A stretch of DNA of 64,000 nucleotides from Legionella quinlivanii (GCF_003265995.1 NZ_MVJN01000003.1:353499-417498), one strand, 5' to 3'. Shown: positions 8,836 through 18,004, counted from the first letter of the stretch. Notes: generated by a model from the letters alone, not told the origin. Program-made: numbers and translations.

Positions 8836-10452
8836 TTAATGATAGCCGTTTTTCGCTTCTTCCTTGATTCCTTCCTGCTCGGTATCCTGATCTCCCTCGC
8901 GGCCTCCGGAGCTTTGCCGCTCAAGCGCCTCGGAAAGTGGCTGGAAGTCGAAGTTGCGATCTTCAAGAGCGGTTTTTAAAGGAGCAAATCCCATGAAATC
9001 TTTGATTTCATGGGAAGTTATATCCAGCTTGTTTTCGATTACGGACTGCTTTGCCTGCTTGAGCAAATTAAGGGCAGAATCCATACACTCAAAATCCTCA
9101 AGTAAGTCGTTAACCTGGTCTTTATTCATTTTTTCAGGGCTTTCATTGAGGTGAACTGCGATCTGATTAAAAATTTTTAATATATCCCTTTGATTGGAGT
9201 GCTCGATTGCATTGTCCAACTCCTGCTCTATCTCTCCAACCCAATGAAGGTGCTCCAGTTTGCGCTTTAACACAGCAGGCGAGTTGGGGGCTTCAAGACT
9301 CAACTCAGTTTGTAAGGTGGAGCTTAAGATGAGTGGCGATCCTTTATCAGGCAAATCAGGTGTCTGTGTTAATTGTGATGCAGACTCAAGCTGATCCTGT
9401 TTACTATCCTGCAGGAGTTCTTGTTTTTCATTTTCTGTATCGTCATCATCTGGTGTTTCTGCCTTGGCTTCGGCTGCCTTATCTTTACCGGTTAACTTTT
9501 GCCACCCCTGTTTAAGCAGTGGAATGCCTACTCGGCCTAACACATAAAGGCCGCCCGCCAGCGCGCTTCCTGCAACAATGCCAAGACCTGCCGGTGGAAA
9601 AAACAGACTTAGTACCATTCCTGCGATAACCAGAGAGGATAAGCCTATTCCGACGACCTTATCGACAATCCCCATTCCTCCGAGCCGTTTGAGTTTCTCT
9701 TCTCGTGAAAATCGGCGATCGTGCAGGGCCTGCAGCGATTTTTTAACTGCTTCATAATCCTGGTCCAGCTTATCAATATGCCGGGATAACTGTTTAGCGG
9801 TCTCCTCATCCCCAGAATCGATAGCTGCAGTGAGTTTGCGCTCAAATAGTTCAGCCTGCTCCTGAAGATTCTTAAGATTTTGTTCTTCGAGTTCAATGGC
9901 CGTATTAATTGATGCTATCTCTTTTTTTGCTGCATAGATTGAATGAAGATGCTTTCCCAAGGTTACCAAACTAAGACCTAGCGCCATCACTGCTGCGGTC
10001 ATTGCGATGATTGGCGCAATAGGTGGTATCGCCAGTGCGGTGATAGCCAGGCCAAGCAGAGCGGCCGAATAAAGGAGGCGGGCATTTTTGGAGAGGCTTA
10101 TCGGAGGTTTTTCACCTAGCATATAGGCTGCCAGATAAATCAGCGGGATTCGTATAAAATCAATTCCGGATAAAACCGCATTACCAATCTGAAATCCGCG
10201 GCTGGCACTCTGCACAGGGCCTGAAATATTACCCGAAACCATCGCCAGTTTGCTAAACGCATTTCCAGCTCCGTCCACACTATGAAGAAATCCGGAAAAT
10301 AAAGGAATTCGCTTAAGGGCTTCCAATACCAGGGCCTTTTTCTTGGGCGGTACCGGGGTAATGCTAAGCGGTTCTCTGATCTGCTGCAGCTTATTCAGTT
10401 TCTGCTGCCAGGGACTGGTCGATGCTTCAATTTCGGTTTCTTTCTCTTTCAT
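8836..10452 (-). CDS. Orphan coiled-coil protein with two hydrophobic regions; candidate effector
   Basis: A 538-residue protein; no family recognised. Order of features: a Pro/basic N-terminus, a first hydrophobic region (residues about 95-170, likely two to three helices), a heptad-rich coiled coil (about 175-250), and a second hydrophobic hairpin (about 260-310). A long acidic Gln/Glu/Asp linker (about 325-385) and a helical C-terminal domain follow. The last 25 residues are rich in Glu (DTEQEGIKEEAK), resembling the E-block secretion signal of Dot/Icm substrates. The topology recalls Legionella LegC/Inc-like membrane-fusion effectors, but homology is not claimed. It is divergent from the patatin gene across 153 bp. 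Confidence 0.7.
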   Translation of the reverse strand: MKEKETEIEASTSPWQQKLNKLQQIREPLSITPVPPKKKALVLEALKRIPLFSGFLHSVDGAGNAFSKLAMVSGNISGPVQSASRGFQIGNAVLSGIDFIRIPLIYLAAYMLGEKPPISLSKNARLLYSAALLGLAITALAIPPIAPIIAMTAAVMALGLSLVTLGKHLHSIYAAKKEIASINTAIELEEQNLKNLQEQAELFERKLTAAIDSGDEETAKQLSRHIDKLDQDYEAVKKSLQALHDRRFSREEKLKRLGGMGIVDKVVGIGLSSLVIAGMVLSLFFPPAGLGIVAGSALAGGLYVLGRVGIPLLKQGWQKLTGKDKAAEAKAETPDDDDTENEKQELLQDSKQDQLESASQLTQTPDLPDKGSPLILSSTLQTELSLEAPNSPAVLKRKLEHLHWVGEIEQELDNAIEHSNQRDILKIFNQIAVHLNESPEKMNKDQVNDLLEDFECMDSALNLLKQAKQSVIENKLDITSHEIKDFMGFAPLKTALEDRNFDFQPLSEALERQSSGGREGDQDTEQEGIKEEAKNGYH

Positions 10453-10605
10453 AATTAATTACCCGTTATTGTCTTTAATATAGCAAGTAATCATTAACAA
10501 AAAATGATGCTAGTTAATTTGAGGATAGAAATTTCAAGTTCTTACTTGCCATGATTGCATGCTCTCCTCTATATTCCTAGCAGGATACCAATAAATAATA
10601 AGAAC

Positions 10606-11715
10606 ATGGCAAAAGTAGCCCTTTATCTGGCCGGTGGTGGTGCGCGTGGCGCTTATCAGGCCGGAGTGATTAAAGCGATCGCAGAAATCCTTAATGTAAG
10701 AGAATTGCCGTTCGCGATGGTTAGCGGCGTTAGCGTCGGCAGCATCAATGCAGCGGTGCTGGCAGAGAATGCGCAAAACTTTCTCGAAGCGGCCGAGAAG
10801 CTGGAAGATTTGTGGAGTAACATTTATTGTCAGCAGATCTTTAATGCCAGTAATTATGCGCTGAGCAAATCCGTTTTTCGCAATGTCAGTAACCTCGTAA
10901 TCAAACAAAGACAATCTGGTCATCTGTTGGATACCAGCCCTTTGCGGGAGTTTATCAGCAGTAATATTAATTTTACGACTCTCAAAGAAAACATCCTTAA
11001 TAATCATTTGGGTACAATGGAGGTAATTACTTATTGTTACGATGCCCAGCAAACGATTTCTTTTTACCAGACTCATGCGGATGGATTTGAAGACTGGCAT
11101 TATCCGCGTCATATCAGTGAACCCGCAACGCTTGAGATGGAGCATATTTTGGCCTCGAGCGCGTTGCCTCTGTTTTTTCCAACTACTCGTATCGATAATT
11201 ACCATTATGGCGATGGCAGTATGGGGCTGGTTTCGCCCTTGCGCGGTGCGATTCGTTTCAAGGCAGAGAAAATATTAATATTGGGAACTCGCCAATTGCC
11301 TGTTTTCCATCATGAAAAATTACACAATGGCGAAATTGGTTTCGCCAGGATTCTGGGTAGTATGCTCAATGGATTATTTTTGGATAACCTGGACCGTGAT
11401 ATAGAGATGGTTAATCGAATGAATGAGATTTCCAAACTGCTGTCTCTGTGGAAAAAAAGAAATGCACCCTGGCGGGGGGTGCAAACTCTGCATTTGCGAC
11501 CGAGCACTGATATTGGTGCCATTGCACAGGCTCAATATAATACAATGCCTTCTTTACTGCGCTTAATGTTAAATATGTTAGGGGCTAAAAGCCATTCAGG
11601 AGACTTGCTAAGCTTTTTGTTATTTGAAAGCCCCTTTACCCGCGAACTGTGGAAAATGGGCTATGAGGATACCTTTGCTTCAAGAGAAATTGTGCTGGAG
11701 TTTTTTGAGGATTGA
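10606..11715 (+). CDS. Patatin-like phospholipase
   Basis: A 369-residue protein. It has the oxyanion loop GGGARGAYQ (residues 10-18), the nucleophile elbow GVSVG with Ser43 and the catalytic Asp motif DGS (D203). These form the Ser-Asp dyad of patatin lipid acyl hydrolases. No signal peptide is visible. The open frame extends to 10555, but the ATG at 10606 begins the conserved strand directly and is preferred. Legionella carries many patatin-like phospholipases, some of them Dot/Icm effectors (VipD). This one has no VipD-sized C-terminal domain, so a cytoplasmic or RssA-like role is equally possible. It is convergent with aroE, 22 bp apart. Confidence 0.88.
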   Translation: MAKVALYLAGGGARGAYQAGVIKAIAEILNVRELPFAMVSGVSVGSINAAVLAENAQNFLEAAEKLEDLWSNIYCQQIFNASNYALSKSVFRNVSNLVIKQRQSGHLLDTSPLREFISSNINFTTLKENILNNHLGTMEVITYCYDAQQTISFYQTHADGFEDWHYPRHISEPATLEMEHILASSALPLFFPTTRIDNYHYGDGSMGLVSPLRGAIRFKAEKILILGTRQLPVFHHEKLHNGEIGFARILGSMLNGLFLDNLDRDIEMVNRMNEISKLLSLWKKRNAPWRGVQTLHLRPSTDIGAIAQAQYNTMPSLLRLMLNMLGAKSHSGDLLSFLLFESPFTRELWKMGYEDTFASREIVLEFFED

Positions 11716-11737
11716 GCACTCCGGTCATTTGATTTTC

Positions 11738-12538
11738 TTAGACGCCGCGCAGTATCTGCAGTACCGGTTGCGTATCAGGCCTGACTCCATGCCAAATGGA
11801 AAAGGCTTCCGCGGCTTGCTCAACCAGCATACCTAAACCATCGATTGCCCGACAGTCGTTGGACTTGGCCAAAGAAACAAAGGAAGTATCCGCTTGTTTT
11901 TGGTATGACAAATCATAGCAAAAGGGCTTTGCTGACCATAAAGTATCGGGAAGGGGTATTGCTTTTTGCAATGTACTGCTTGAAGTGGCGTTGATAACGA
12001 GATCAAAAGAAGTCTGCAACCCCCCCCATTGAACAGGATTAATATCCGGAAAGTCACTGGCTAATATTTTAAGCCGCTCGGGACTGCGGTTATAGACTGC
12101 CAGCTGCTTTACTCCTTGCTCAAGCAAGGGATAGATAATGCCGCGTGCTGCCCCGCCAGCTCCCAGAATCAGAACGTTCAGTTTGTCTAAAACAAGATGA
12201 CGTTTTAAATCATTGATTAAACCGACGCCATCGGTATTATCGGCATGCAGCTTGTTTTCTTTTTCCCATAATGTATTGGCCGATCGTGCTTTTTTGCAGC
12301 GCTCGGTGCTTATTTCAGCCAGTTGAAAAGCATGCTCTTTAAATGGCAGGGTGACATTCAGGCCAGTCCCATTTTGCATGAAAAAATCAGAGATTTGCTG
12401 TGCGAAATGTTGCTCATCGCCCAGTAGCCGATGATATTCCAGATTTATTCCGAATTGTGCTGCGAATGATTGGTGAATATCCGGTGACAGGCTATGGGTG
12501 ATGGGGTTACCAATGACGGCGAACTGCAAGGGAGTCAC
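11738..12538 (-). CDS. aroE: Shikimate dehydrogenase
   Basis: A 266-residue enzyme that reduces 3-dehydroshikimate to shikimate with NADPH in the chorismate pathway. Substrate-binding motifs are GNPITHSLSP (10-19), NVTLPFKEHA with the catalytic Lys67, and NTDGVG with Asp103. The NADP fold begins with LILGAGGAARG (about 124-133). Length matches the AroE norm of about 270. A hairpin lies between its start and the dsbA stop, so it probably has its own promoter in that gap. Confidence 0.95.
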   Translation of the reverse strand: MTPLQFAVIGNPITHSLSPDIHQSFAAQFGINLEYHRLLGDEQHFAQQISDFFMQNGTGLNVTLPFKEHAFQLAEISTERCKKARSANTLWEKENKLHADNTDGVGLINDLKRHLVLDKLNVLILGAGGAARGIIYPLLEQGVKQLAVYNRSPERLKILASDFPDINPVQWGGLQTSFDLVINATSSSTLQKAIPLPDTLWSAKPFCYDLSYQKQADTSFVSLAKSNDCRAIDGLGMLVEQAAEAFSIWHGVRPDTQPVLQILRGV

Positions 12539-12555
12539 TGCTTTTCCTTTTAAAC

Positions 12556-12585
12556 AGCAGCCTGGGATTTAATACTCAGGCTGCT
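12556..12585 (-). terminator. Hairpin downstream of dsbA-type gene
   Basis: AGCAGCCTG pairs perfectly with CAGGCTGCT around a 12-base loop. On the minus strand it is followed by GTTTAAAAGG. It sits 14 bases after the thiol-disulfide gene stop, so it is likely a terminator with a weak T tract. Confidence 0.55.
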
Positions 12586-12598
12586 ACACACATTGAAC

Positions 12599-13222
12599 TC
12601 AGGCTGTTTTTCCAGCCTTGGTTTGGGCAACCAGATAATCCAGGATTTTGAACAAACGTTCTTCGCTTTTTGCCATTTGCAGATCGATTTTATATTGGCC
12701 ATTCACGATTAATGCCGGTACTGCGTTAACCCGGTATTTAGCCATTAAGCTATTGCTTTCGCCTACTTTCATATCGATTGTGGTTGAATGCGTGAATGCG
12801 CTTTCGGCAATATCCTTATCGACGCCTTGAGAAGTAAAGAAGTTTATCATTGCCTCGTTAGAATTTAATGGGGTTTTATCAATTTGAATCGTCTTGAATA
12901 AAACCGGATTGAGCTTGTCGCCTAAACCCAGCAGATGGCTTGCGTAGTAGGCTTTGGCATAAAATCCCCAATCGGGTTTGAAGACTACGGGAACCCGGTT
13001 AAATTTGATCGTGTTACCTTGCTGTGCCACCCATTTTTCAAGATTAGGTTCCAGACGATAGCACCAGGGGCAGCCATAGCTAAAAAATTCGGTAACTTTG
13101 ACCTGGTTGCTGGATTTCGGGGAGGCGGATTCAAGTACTTCAAAGTCTTTTCCAGCGGTAAAATCTTCTGCAAAGCCCATAACGGGAAATAACAGGATTG
13201 ATAATAAAAGCGCTTTTAACAT
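12599..13222 (-). CDS. dsbA: Periplasmic thiol:disulfide oxidoreductase DsbA
   Basis: About 207 residues. A cleavable signal peptide (hydrophobic core LLLSILLFPVMGFA) precedes a DsbA fold with the redox pair C51-P-W-C54 and the cis-Pro loop VNAVPALIV. The enzyme introduces disulfides into exported proteins. The frame also has an ATG 15 bases upstream. The ATG at 13222 gives the better signal peptide and has a GAG-containing site upstream. The usual gammaproteobacterial active site is CPHC, so CPWC may shift the redox potential. The adjacent cytochrome c4 gene, with engB divergent, matches the Pseudomonas-type engB-c4-dsbA order. Confidence 0.9.
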   Translation of the reverse strand: MLKALLLSILLFPVMGFAEDFTAGKDFEVLESASPKSSNQVKVTEFFSYGCPWCYRLEPNLEKWVAQQGNTIKFNRVPVVFKPDWGFYAKAYYASHLLGLGDKLNPVLFKTIQIDKTPLNSNEAMINFFTSQGVDKDIAESAFTHSTTIDMKVGESNSLMAKYRVNAVPALIVNGQYKIDLQMAKSEERLFKILDYLVAQTKAGKTA

Positions 13223-13314
13223 AATAAGTTCTCGCATTTAATCAAAGTAAAGGGCAATGGCTGCTATTGTACTCCGAAATAGAGCAATGCACCAATTGCA
13301 AATAAAAACATGCT

Positions 13315-13923
13315 CTAGTGCAGCCCTTGAATATAATAAGCCACCGCTTCCATATCCTCATCGCTCATGCGCCTGCTGATATCCTGCATGATGTGGTTAA
13401 TATCATTGCTGCGTTTCTTATTTTTAAAGGCTTGCAATTGTGCAATGGTATAGGGAGCATGCTGCCCCGATAATAGAGGAAAGCCAGCTTGTCCATTACC
13501 TGTTCCGCGTGGACCATGGCAGGCGATGCAGGCGGTGATGTGCTTATCGAAATCTCCGCCTCGATAAAGTTCTTCTCCGCGTTTTACAAAGCGTTTAGGC
13601 ACTTTACCATGCGCTACCGGTTGTTTCGCATAATAAGCGGATAGAAGCTCCATGTCCTGTGGGGTCAAAGTGGCGGCGATGCCGGTCATACTGGCATCGG
13701 CACGGGTTTTGCCAGCCTTGTAATCCTGCAGCTGCTTCAATAAATAATCGACATGTTGTCCGCCAAGATTGGGCCATAGCGGATTGTTGCTGCTGCCATT
13801 TTCCCCATGACAGGCAGAGCATAAACTGATTTTTTCTGGCCGATTCTGCACAGCTTCGGATTCCGGAGCTGCAAAACCAGTGGAGAAAGCCAACAGCATC
13901 GCAGCAAGGATTATTTTTTTCAT
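13315..13923 (-). CDS. Dihaem cytochrome c4
   Basis: A 202-residue exported protein with two homologous cytochrome c halves. Haem motifs are C35-S-A-C38-H39 and C132-I-A-C135-H136. Distal Met candidates lie near the end of each half (SMTGIA and MQDISRRM). The signal peptide ends around FAAPE. Cytochrome c4 passes electrons from the bc1 complex to terminal oxidases in the periplasm. It lies upstream of dsbA on the same strand with a 92-bp gap. It is divergent from engB. Confidence 0.93.
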   Translation of the reverse strand: MKKIILAAMLLAFSTGFAAPESEAVQNRPEKISLCSACHGENGSSNNPLWPNLGGQHVDYLLKQLQDYKAGKTRADASMTGIAATLTPQDMELLSAYYAKQPVAHGKVPKRFVKRGEELYRGGDFDKHITACIACHGPRGTGNGQAGFPLLSGQHAPYTIAQLQAFKNKKRSNDINHIMQDISRRMSDEDMEAVAYYIQGLH

Positions 13924-14056
13924 ATCGCACCAAAGACTAGTATTCTGATTTTTAAAAGTTCACCGTATCTATTTATCGAGCAATGAACTTAAATTCCCTA
14001 TCGCATAGGATAATGTTACACTGCCTCGGCAAAAATCCCAAAATGAAATTCACAAG

Positions 14057-14680
14057 ATGATAAAGAATCCCTATCAGCAGGCCGTTTTTTTGAAAAGCGC
14101 CGCAAAAGTCAATCAGTTACCCGACGATGAAGGTTACGAGGTTGCGTTCGCTGGCCGCTCCAATGCAGGCAAATCCAGTGCCCTCAATTGTTTAACCGGC
14201 ATCAGGCAACTGGCGAGAACCAGTAAAACTCCGGGACGAACCCAGCTGATTAATTTGTTCAGTCTGGATGAAGAGCGTCGCCTGGTCGATTTGCCGGGCT
14301 ATGGTTTTGCCAAAGTAGACTTAAAGACTAAACAGGACTGGCAGAAAAATCTGGCGCATTATCTCGAAGTTCGTCAATGCCTGAAAGGCCTGATATTGCT
14401 GATGGATTGTCGGCATCCCCTGAAAGAACTCGATCAGATGATGATTAACTGGTCACTCGATCGTGAACTCCCGGTGCATATCCTACTGACCAAATCGGAT
14501 AAAATCAGTAAAAGCGAAGCCAGAAACACCTTGCTGAAAGTAAAAAAACAATACGATTTAATGCCTGATCTGATTACGGCCCAGACTTTTTCCAGCCTTA
14601 AGAAAGAAGGAGTAGAGGAGTTGATTAAACAATTAAATCAATGGTATGGCTTGACCGATCCTAATAACGAGTCTTTTTAA
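14057..14680 (+). CDS. engB: Ribosome-biogenesis GTPase EngB (YihA/YsxC)
   Basis: A 207-residue TRAFAC GTPase. The P-loop is GRSNAGKSS (33-41), the switch II motif is DLPGYGFAKV, and the base-specificity motif is LTKSDK. EngB assists late assembly of the 50S subunit and is essential in most bacteria. The length is typical. Its start is ATG at 14057 with an AAGATG-overlapping weak ribosome-binding site. It is divergent from cytochrome c4 across 133 bp, and a family A repeat begins immediately after the stop. Confidence 0.95.
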   Translation: MIKNPYQQAVFLKSAAKVNQLPDDEGYEVAFAGRSNAGKSSALNCLTGIRQLARTSKTPGRTQLINLFSLDEERRLVDLPGYGFAKVDLKTKQDWQKNLAHYLEVRQCLKGLILLMDCRHPLKELDQMMINWSLDRELPVHILLTKSDKISKSEARNTLLKVKKQYDLMPDLITAQTFSSLKKEGVEELIKQLNQWYGLTDPNNESF

Positions 14681-14845
14681 CCCCCTCTCCCTAACTCTCA
14701 CTGCCATTAAGCGAAGAAATTTTGTCATTCCCGCGAAAGGCGGGAATCTATTTCTCAGTTGGCATTATAGCTAGCTCAGAGATGGATCCCCGCCTTTCGC
14801 GGGGATGACAGTTCAATATACAATTGAGCTTAACTTGATGGCAGG
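14681..14845. repeat. Palindromic intergenic repeat, family A copy 2
   Basis: This is the most complete copy, inverted relative to copy 1. The left end has CACTGCCATTAAGCGAAG and the right end CTTAACTTGATGGCAG. The arms GTCATTCCCGCGAAAGGCGG and CCGCCTTTCGCGGGGATGAC enclose a 40-base core. It lies between convergent genes. Confidence 0.9.
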
Positions 14846-14857
14846 ATAAGTATTCTT

Positions 14858-16135
14858 TTAACTGCATCTAAAACCAATATCCTCTTCACTGTCTTCCAGG
14901 GAAGGAGGAACGTCCAGATCACTGGCGGCAAACGAATGATTATAAAACAAAAAGGATGCAGGATCCTTTAAGAAGAAACAACTATTCCCCTGTTTGCATT
15001 TGCTAATCAAGGCACTCAAGGAAGAACCGCTTTTGGGAAGGTTATCTTTATCAAGGGAATGCGCTTCCAATACACATCGCAAATTTTGCAGGAAACCCGG
15101 AAGTTTGTCAGCATCAGCGTGATGACTGGCCGGGAGCCTGGTCAGGAACTCAAGGCAGTTTATTGCCCAGGCTACTGATTTGCTCGTATCAGAGAAGCGT
15201 CCTTGCAGAGCATAATCGGCAACCTGGCATAGAGCTAGTGGGTATCCAAGCCGTGCAGCATTTTGAATATGCAAGCCAGTCTCATTGCCTAAGTATTCAT
15301 ACTGCGCCTGCAAATGAGCAAGCCTGAAATGTTCTTCTGCGCTTTGTGCTTTAGTGGCCAGTTGATCAAAAAGACTGATGAGTTCTGCCTGGGCTTCAGC
15401 TGATGCGCCATATTGATTGAACTGCTGCTCAACACGCTTAAAAAGCTGTGCGAATGCTTCAGGAGTTTTATCAGAATTAAAAATATCCATGCTGAGTTGC
15501 TTTCTCACTTCCTGGGGAGCGGGCGTTCGAGTAGGCGATGGCCGCACGCGAGTTGAGGCTCTGGGTATAATTACAGGACGAGGAGGCTCTGCGATTTTTT
15601 GCGAGGGAGGGTAGACCGGATTGTAAAGGGTGAGGAACTCCCCGGTAACCTCCTTCGGCCAGAGTGACTCCGGTTTTGTTCTGTCATGAGTATTGCGGGG
15701 AGTTCGTGTACCGTATTTGACCATTGGTGTCAGGGACATGATATTAATTTTAGAAAATTGGGTATCTTTGGCAATGAAATGAAAGTCCTCTTTGCCAATA
15801 TAGGCTGATTCTTTTTCTTTAGACAAATAGCGTTCATTCAAGGTGGCCTCGACTATCATGTAGTACATAGTGATACCATTTTGATTGACAATTTTATCCG
15901 CTTCACTCGAGTCCAGACCCACCTGACGCCTGGCCAATGAGAAATATCGTGATAATACACCGGCTACGTCTTCCAGGCTTACTGCGGCTGCCAATTGTTC
16001 TTTCGAGTAACTCACATAGTCTGTTTTAAGTCCAATGGACACATCCGATTGGCTTTCAGAGAGGTTGTGCAAGGGTACAGGGATATAAACTTTACGGTTT
16101 CTTGTCGTTTCAGGAGGGAAAAAAGAAGATAACAT
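14858..16135 (-). CDS. Orphan protein with Sel1-like segment, paralogue of the 17040 gene; candidate effector
   Basis: A 425-residue protein of unknown function. Residues about 1-160 show no recognised fold. A Pro/Arg-rich linker follows (about 160-205). The C-terminal half (about 210-425) is homologous to the protein at 17040-17816. Shared landmarks are LGYPLALCQVADYALQG, VAWAINCLEFL, a PASFLFY box and a Pro-Pro acidic tail. The shared block resembles one degenerate Sel1/TPR unit. No signal peptide or membrane segment is visible. The pair flanks an alpha/beta hydrolase gene, consistent with duplication. A role as a secreted host-interaction protein is a guess from genus and novelty only. Confidence 0.7.
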   Translation of the reverse strand: MLSSFFPPETTRNRKVYIPVPLHNLSESQSDVSIGLKTDYVSYSKEQLAAAVSLEDVAGVLSRYFSLARRQVGLDSSEADKIVNQNGITMYYMIVEATLNERYLSKEKESAYIGKEDFHFIAKDTQFSKINIMSLTPMVKYGTRTPRNTHDRTKPESLWPKEVTGEFLTLYNPVYPPSQKIAEPPRPVIIPRASTRVRPSPTRTPAPQEVRKQLSMDIFNSDKTPEAFAQLFKRVEQQFNQYGASAEAQAELISLFDQLATKAQSAEEHFRLAHLQAQYEYLGNETGLHIQNAARLGYPLALCQVADYALQGRFSDTSKSVAWAINCLEFLTRLPASHHADADKLPGFLQNLRCVLEAHSLDKDNLPKSGSSLSALISKCKQGNSCFFLKDPASFLFYNHSFAASDLDVPPSLEDSEEDIGFRCS

Positions 16136-16300
16136 ATTCTACTTCTATCAATTCAAGTTGGGTGTATTTTATACTTTTTGCCCATCCTTTTCCAATGCAA
16201 ATAATTTGTACCTATTATCATTACAATTTGAATTAATTTTCACCATAATTGATCGGGCTTGTCTACTATTAAACATATGGGCCTGGCATTGTGAAAGCGC

Positions 16301-16963
16301 ATGAATAATTTTCTCAGAAACAAAATGCATACTATTCGTATCCCCAGTGGCAATGCCTGTCTGGATGGCATTCTATTCATACCGGAGTCGGCAAAAAGTA
16401 TTGTACTTTTTGCTCACGGGAGCGGAAGCAGCCGCTTAAGCAGTCGTAACCATTTTGTTGCCCGTTCTCTGAACAATATGGGGCATGCAACGTTACTTTT
16501 TGATCTTCTGACGCCAAAAGAAGAAGCGATCGATAGTTTTACCCGCGAAATCCGCTTCAATATTTCCCTGCTTGCCTCGCGTTTGATTGATGCCAAGCGC
16601 TGGTGTCAGCAGACTTTGGATCCCATGCCTTCTGGGATTGGTTATTTCGGTGCCAGCACTGGTGCGGGCGCCGCAATAGAAGCGGCCGTTCGCGATCCTG
16701 ATCAGGTCAAAGCCATTGTTTCCAGAGGAGGACGGCCTGATTTGGCTTTAGCTTATTTACAGGATTTAAAAGCGCCCACTCTTTTAATCGTGGGCGGTTA
16801 TGATAGTACGGTGATTAAGTTTAACCAGGATGCCAAAATGAAAATGAATTCCCATGCTGAGCTGCAGATTATTGCCGGTGCGAATCATTTATTCGAGGAA
16901 TCAGGCAAGCTTGAAGAAGTATCGCATTTGGCTAATAGCTGGTTCAATGATTATCTGCTGTAA
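16301..16963 (+). CDS. Alpha/beta hydrolase (dienelactone-hydrolase-like)
   Basis: A 220-residue hydrolase. It has the oxyanion strand VLFAHGSGSSR, the nucleophile elbow GASTGAGAA (Ser in GxSxG), an Asp near VGGYDSTV and a catalytic His in GANHLFEE. No signal peptide is seen. Proteins of this subgroup act on small esters, and the substrate is unknown. A second ATG at 16325 is in frame and could be the true start, since neither has a strong ribosome-binding site. It lies between two paralogous orphan genes and is divergent from the first. Confidence 0.85.
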   Translation: MNNFLRNKMHTIRIPSGNACLDGILFIPESAKSIVLFAHGSGSSRLSSRNHFVARSLNNMGHATLLFDLLTPKEEAIDSFTREIRFNISLLASRLIDAKRWCQQTLDPMPSGIGYFGASTGAGAAIEAAVRDPDQVKAIVSRGGRPDLALAYLQDLKAPTLLIVGGYDSTVIKFNQDAKMKMNSHAELQIIAGANHLFEESGKLEEVSHLANSWFNDYLL

Positions 16964-17039
16964 ATTGATACTGATAGTATTGAAAAATTATGGTCACTAA
17001 GGATAAAATGTATGCAATTTTTAAATTCCTGAGTGAAGA

Positions 17040-17816
17040 ATGATTTCAAGTTTTTTTAGGCCCATCCCTGTAAAGCCTCTCCCTGCTGAAGAGGAGAGAC
17101 TGCTGCTGGAGAAGGCAATCGACGAGCTTCCTGAGAATGATGCGCTATCTTTTTACAATCTGGTCAGACGCCTGGAGGAGCTCTGCAAACAAGAGCAACC
17201 GGAGGCTATGCGCAATAAACTGGCGTCCCTTCTTGCCAGACTAGGTGAAAAAGCCAGAACGGCTGATCTCTATTATATACTTGCTGATCTGCAGAAAGGC
17301 TACCCGTTTTTGGGTAAAGGCGACGGGCAGTATTTACAGATAGCCGCCGAACTCGGGCATCCCCTGGCTTTACGTCAGGTGGCGGGTTACGCATTACTGG
17401 GATATTATGCTAATCCATCTCAAGCGGTATCCTGGGCAATCCACTGTTTAAAATTCATGGTGATGCTGCCAGTCCATGAACTTAAGACCCCGTTCGTTGC
17501 AACCTGTCTTATTGAAGATGTGACACGTACGCTCGAGCGTCATAATTGGGATCCGGATCGTCTGCGAGCACTCAACAAGCTACAATTGAATGAGCTGATT
17601 GTGCAGTTTTCTGAGCATTTGATCGGAAAGCTTGCAAATGAGAAAAGTCAGTTCACTTTGACTCAACCTGCATCTGCGCTATTTTATAGTGGATCCTTTG
17701 TAAAATATGAGCACGTGCCCCCACCGCTGGAAGTAATTGGTAATGCTGAAGAGCATGAGTCTGACATGGATATAGAAGACGAATCAGATATGCACAAAAC
17801 AAAACTAGGCATGTAA
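17040..17816 (+). CDS. Orphan Sel1-like protein, shorter paralogue of the 14858 gene
   Basis: A 258-residue protein of unknown function. It starts with MISSFF, recalling the MLSSFF start of the 425-residue paralogue, but lacks that protein's N-terminal domain and proline linker. Shared blocks include LGHPLALRQVAGYALLG, VSWAIHCLKFM and PASALFYSGSF, and the last 25 residues are acidic. Helix-rich and soluble. The ATG has GAGTGAAGA immediately upstream. It lies 76 bp after the hydrolase gene and may share its transcript. Confidence 0.7.
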   Translation: MISSFFRPIPVKPLPAEEERLLLEKAIDELPENDALSFYNLVRRLEELCKQEQPEAMRNKLASLLARLGEKARTADLYYILADLQKGYPFLGKGDGQYLQIAAELGHPLALRQVAGYALLGYYANPSQAVSWAIHCLKFMVMLPVHELKTPFVATCLIEDVTRTLERHNWDPDRLRALNKLQLNELIVQFSEHLIGKLANEKSQFTLTQPASALFYSGSFVKYEHVPPPLEVIGNAEEHESDMDIEDESDMHKTKLGM

Positions 17817-17922
17817 AGATTGGCTAATGACAAGGGCCGCTTGTATATTCGGCTGCCATCCCCGCGAAGGCGTTGGCGCTTGTGAATGACCAAATAAGAG
17901 ATTGTGCATCAAAACTGTGTCA

Positions 17923-18004
17923 CGTCATCTCGAACGCAGTGAGAGATCTCCGGATGGGGCACAAACCAGGATTGGGAGATCTCTCACTGCGTTCGAGATG
18001 ACGG
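17923..18004. repeat. Palindromic intergenic repeat, family B copy 2
   Basis: CGTCATCTCGAACGCAGTGA continuing to GAGATCTCC pairs with its complement near 17974-18003, giving an almost perfect long hairpin. The sequence is a variant of the repeat at 1747-1890. It lies in a gap between convergent genes. The rest of the 17817-18075 gap holds only a short CATCCCCGCGAAGGCG remnant of family A near 17857. Confidence 0.85.

Noticed and set aside
10534..11205. 223-codon minus-strand ORF opposite the patatin gene
   Set aside because: The plus strand encodes a clear patatin with catalytic motifs. The antisense ORF has no recognisable domain and lies fully within it.
5015..14845. Family A repeats as a CRISPR array
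   Set aside because: The copies are dispersed across many kilobases rather than regularly spaced with spacers, and no cas genes are present.
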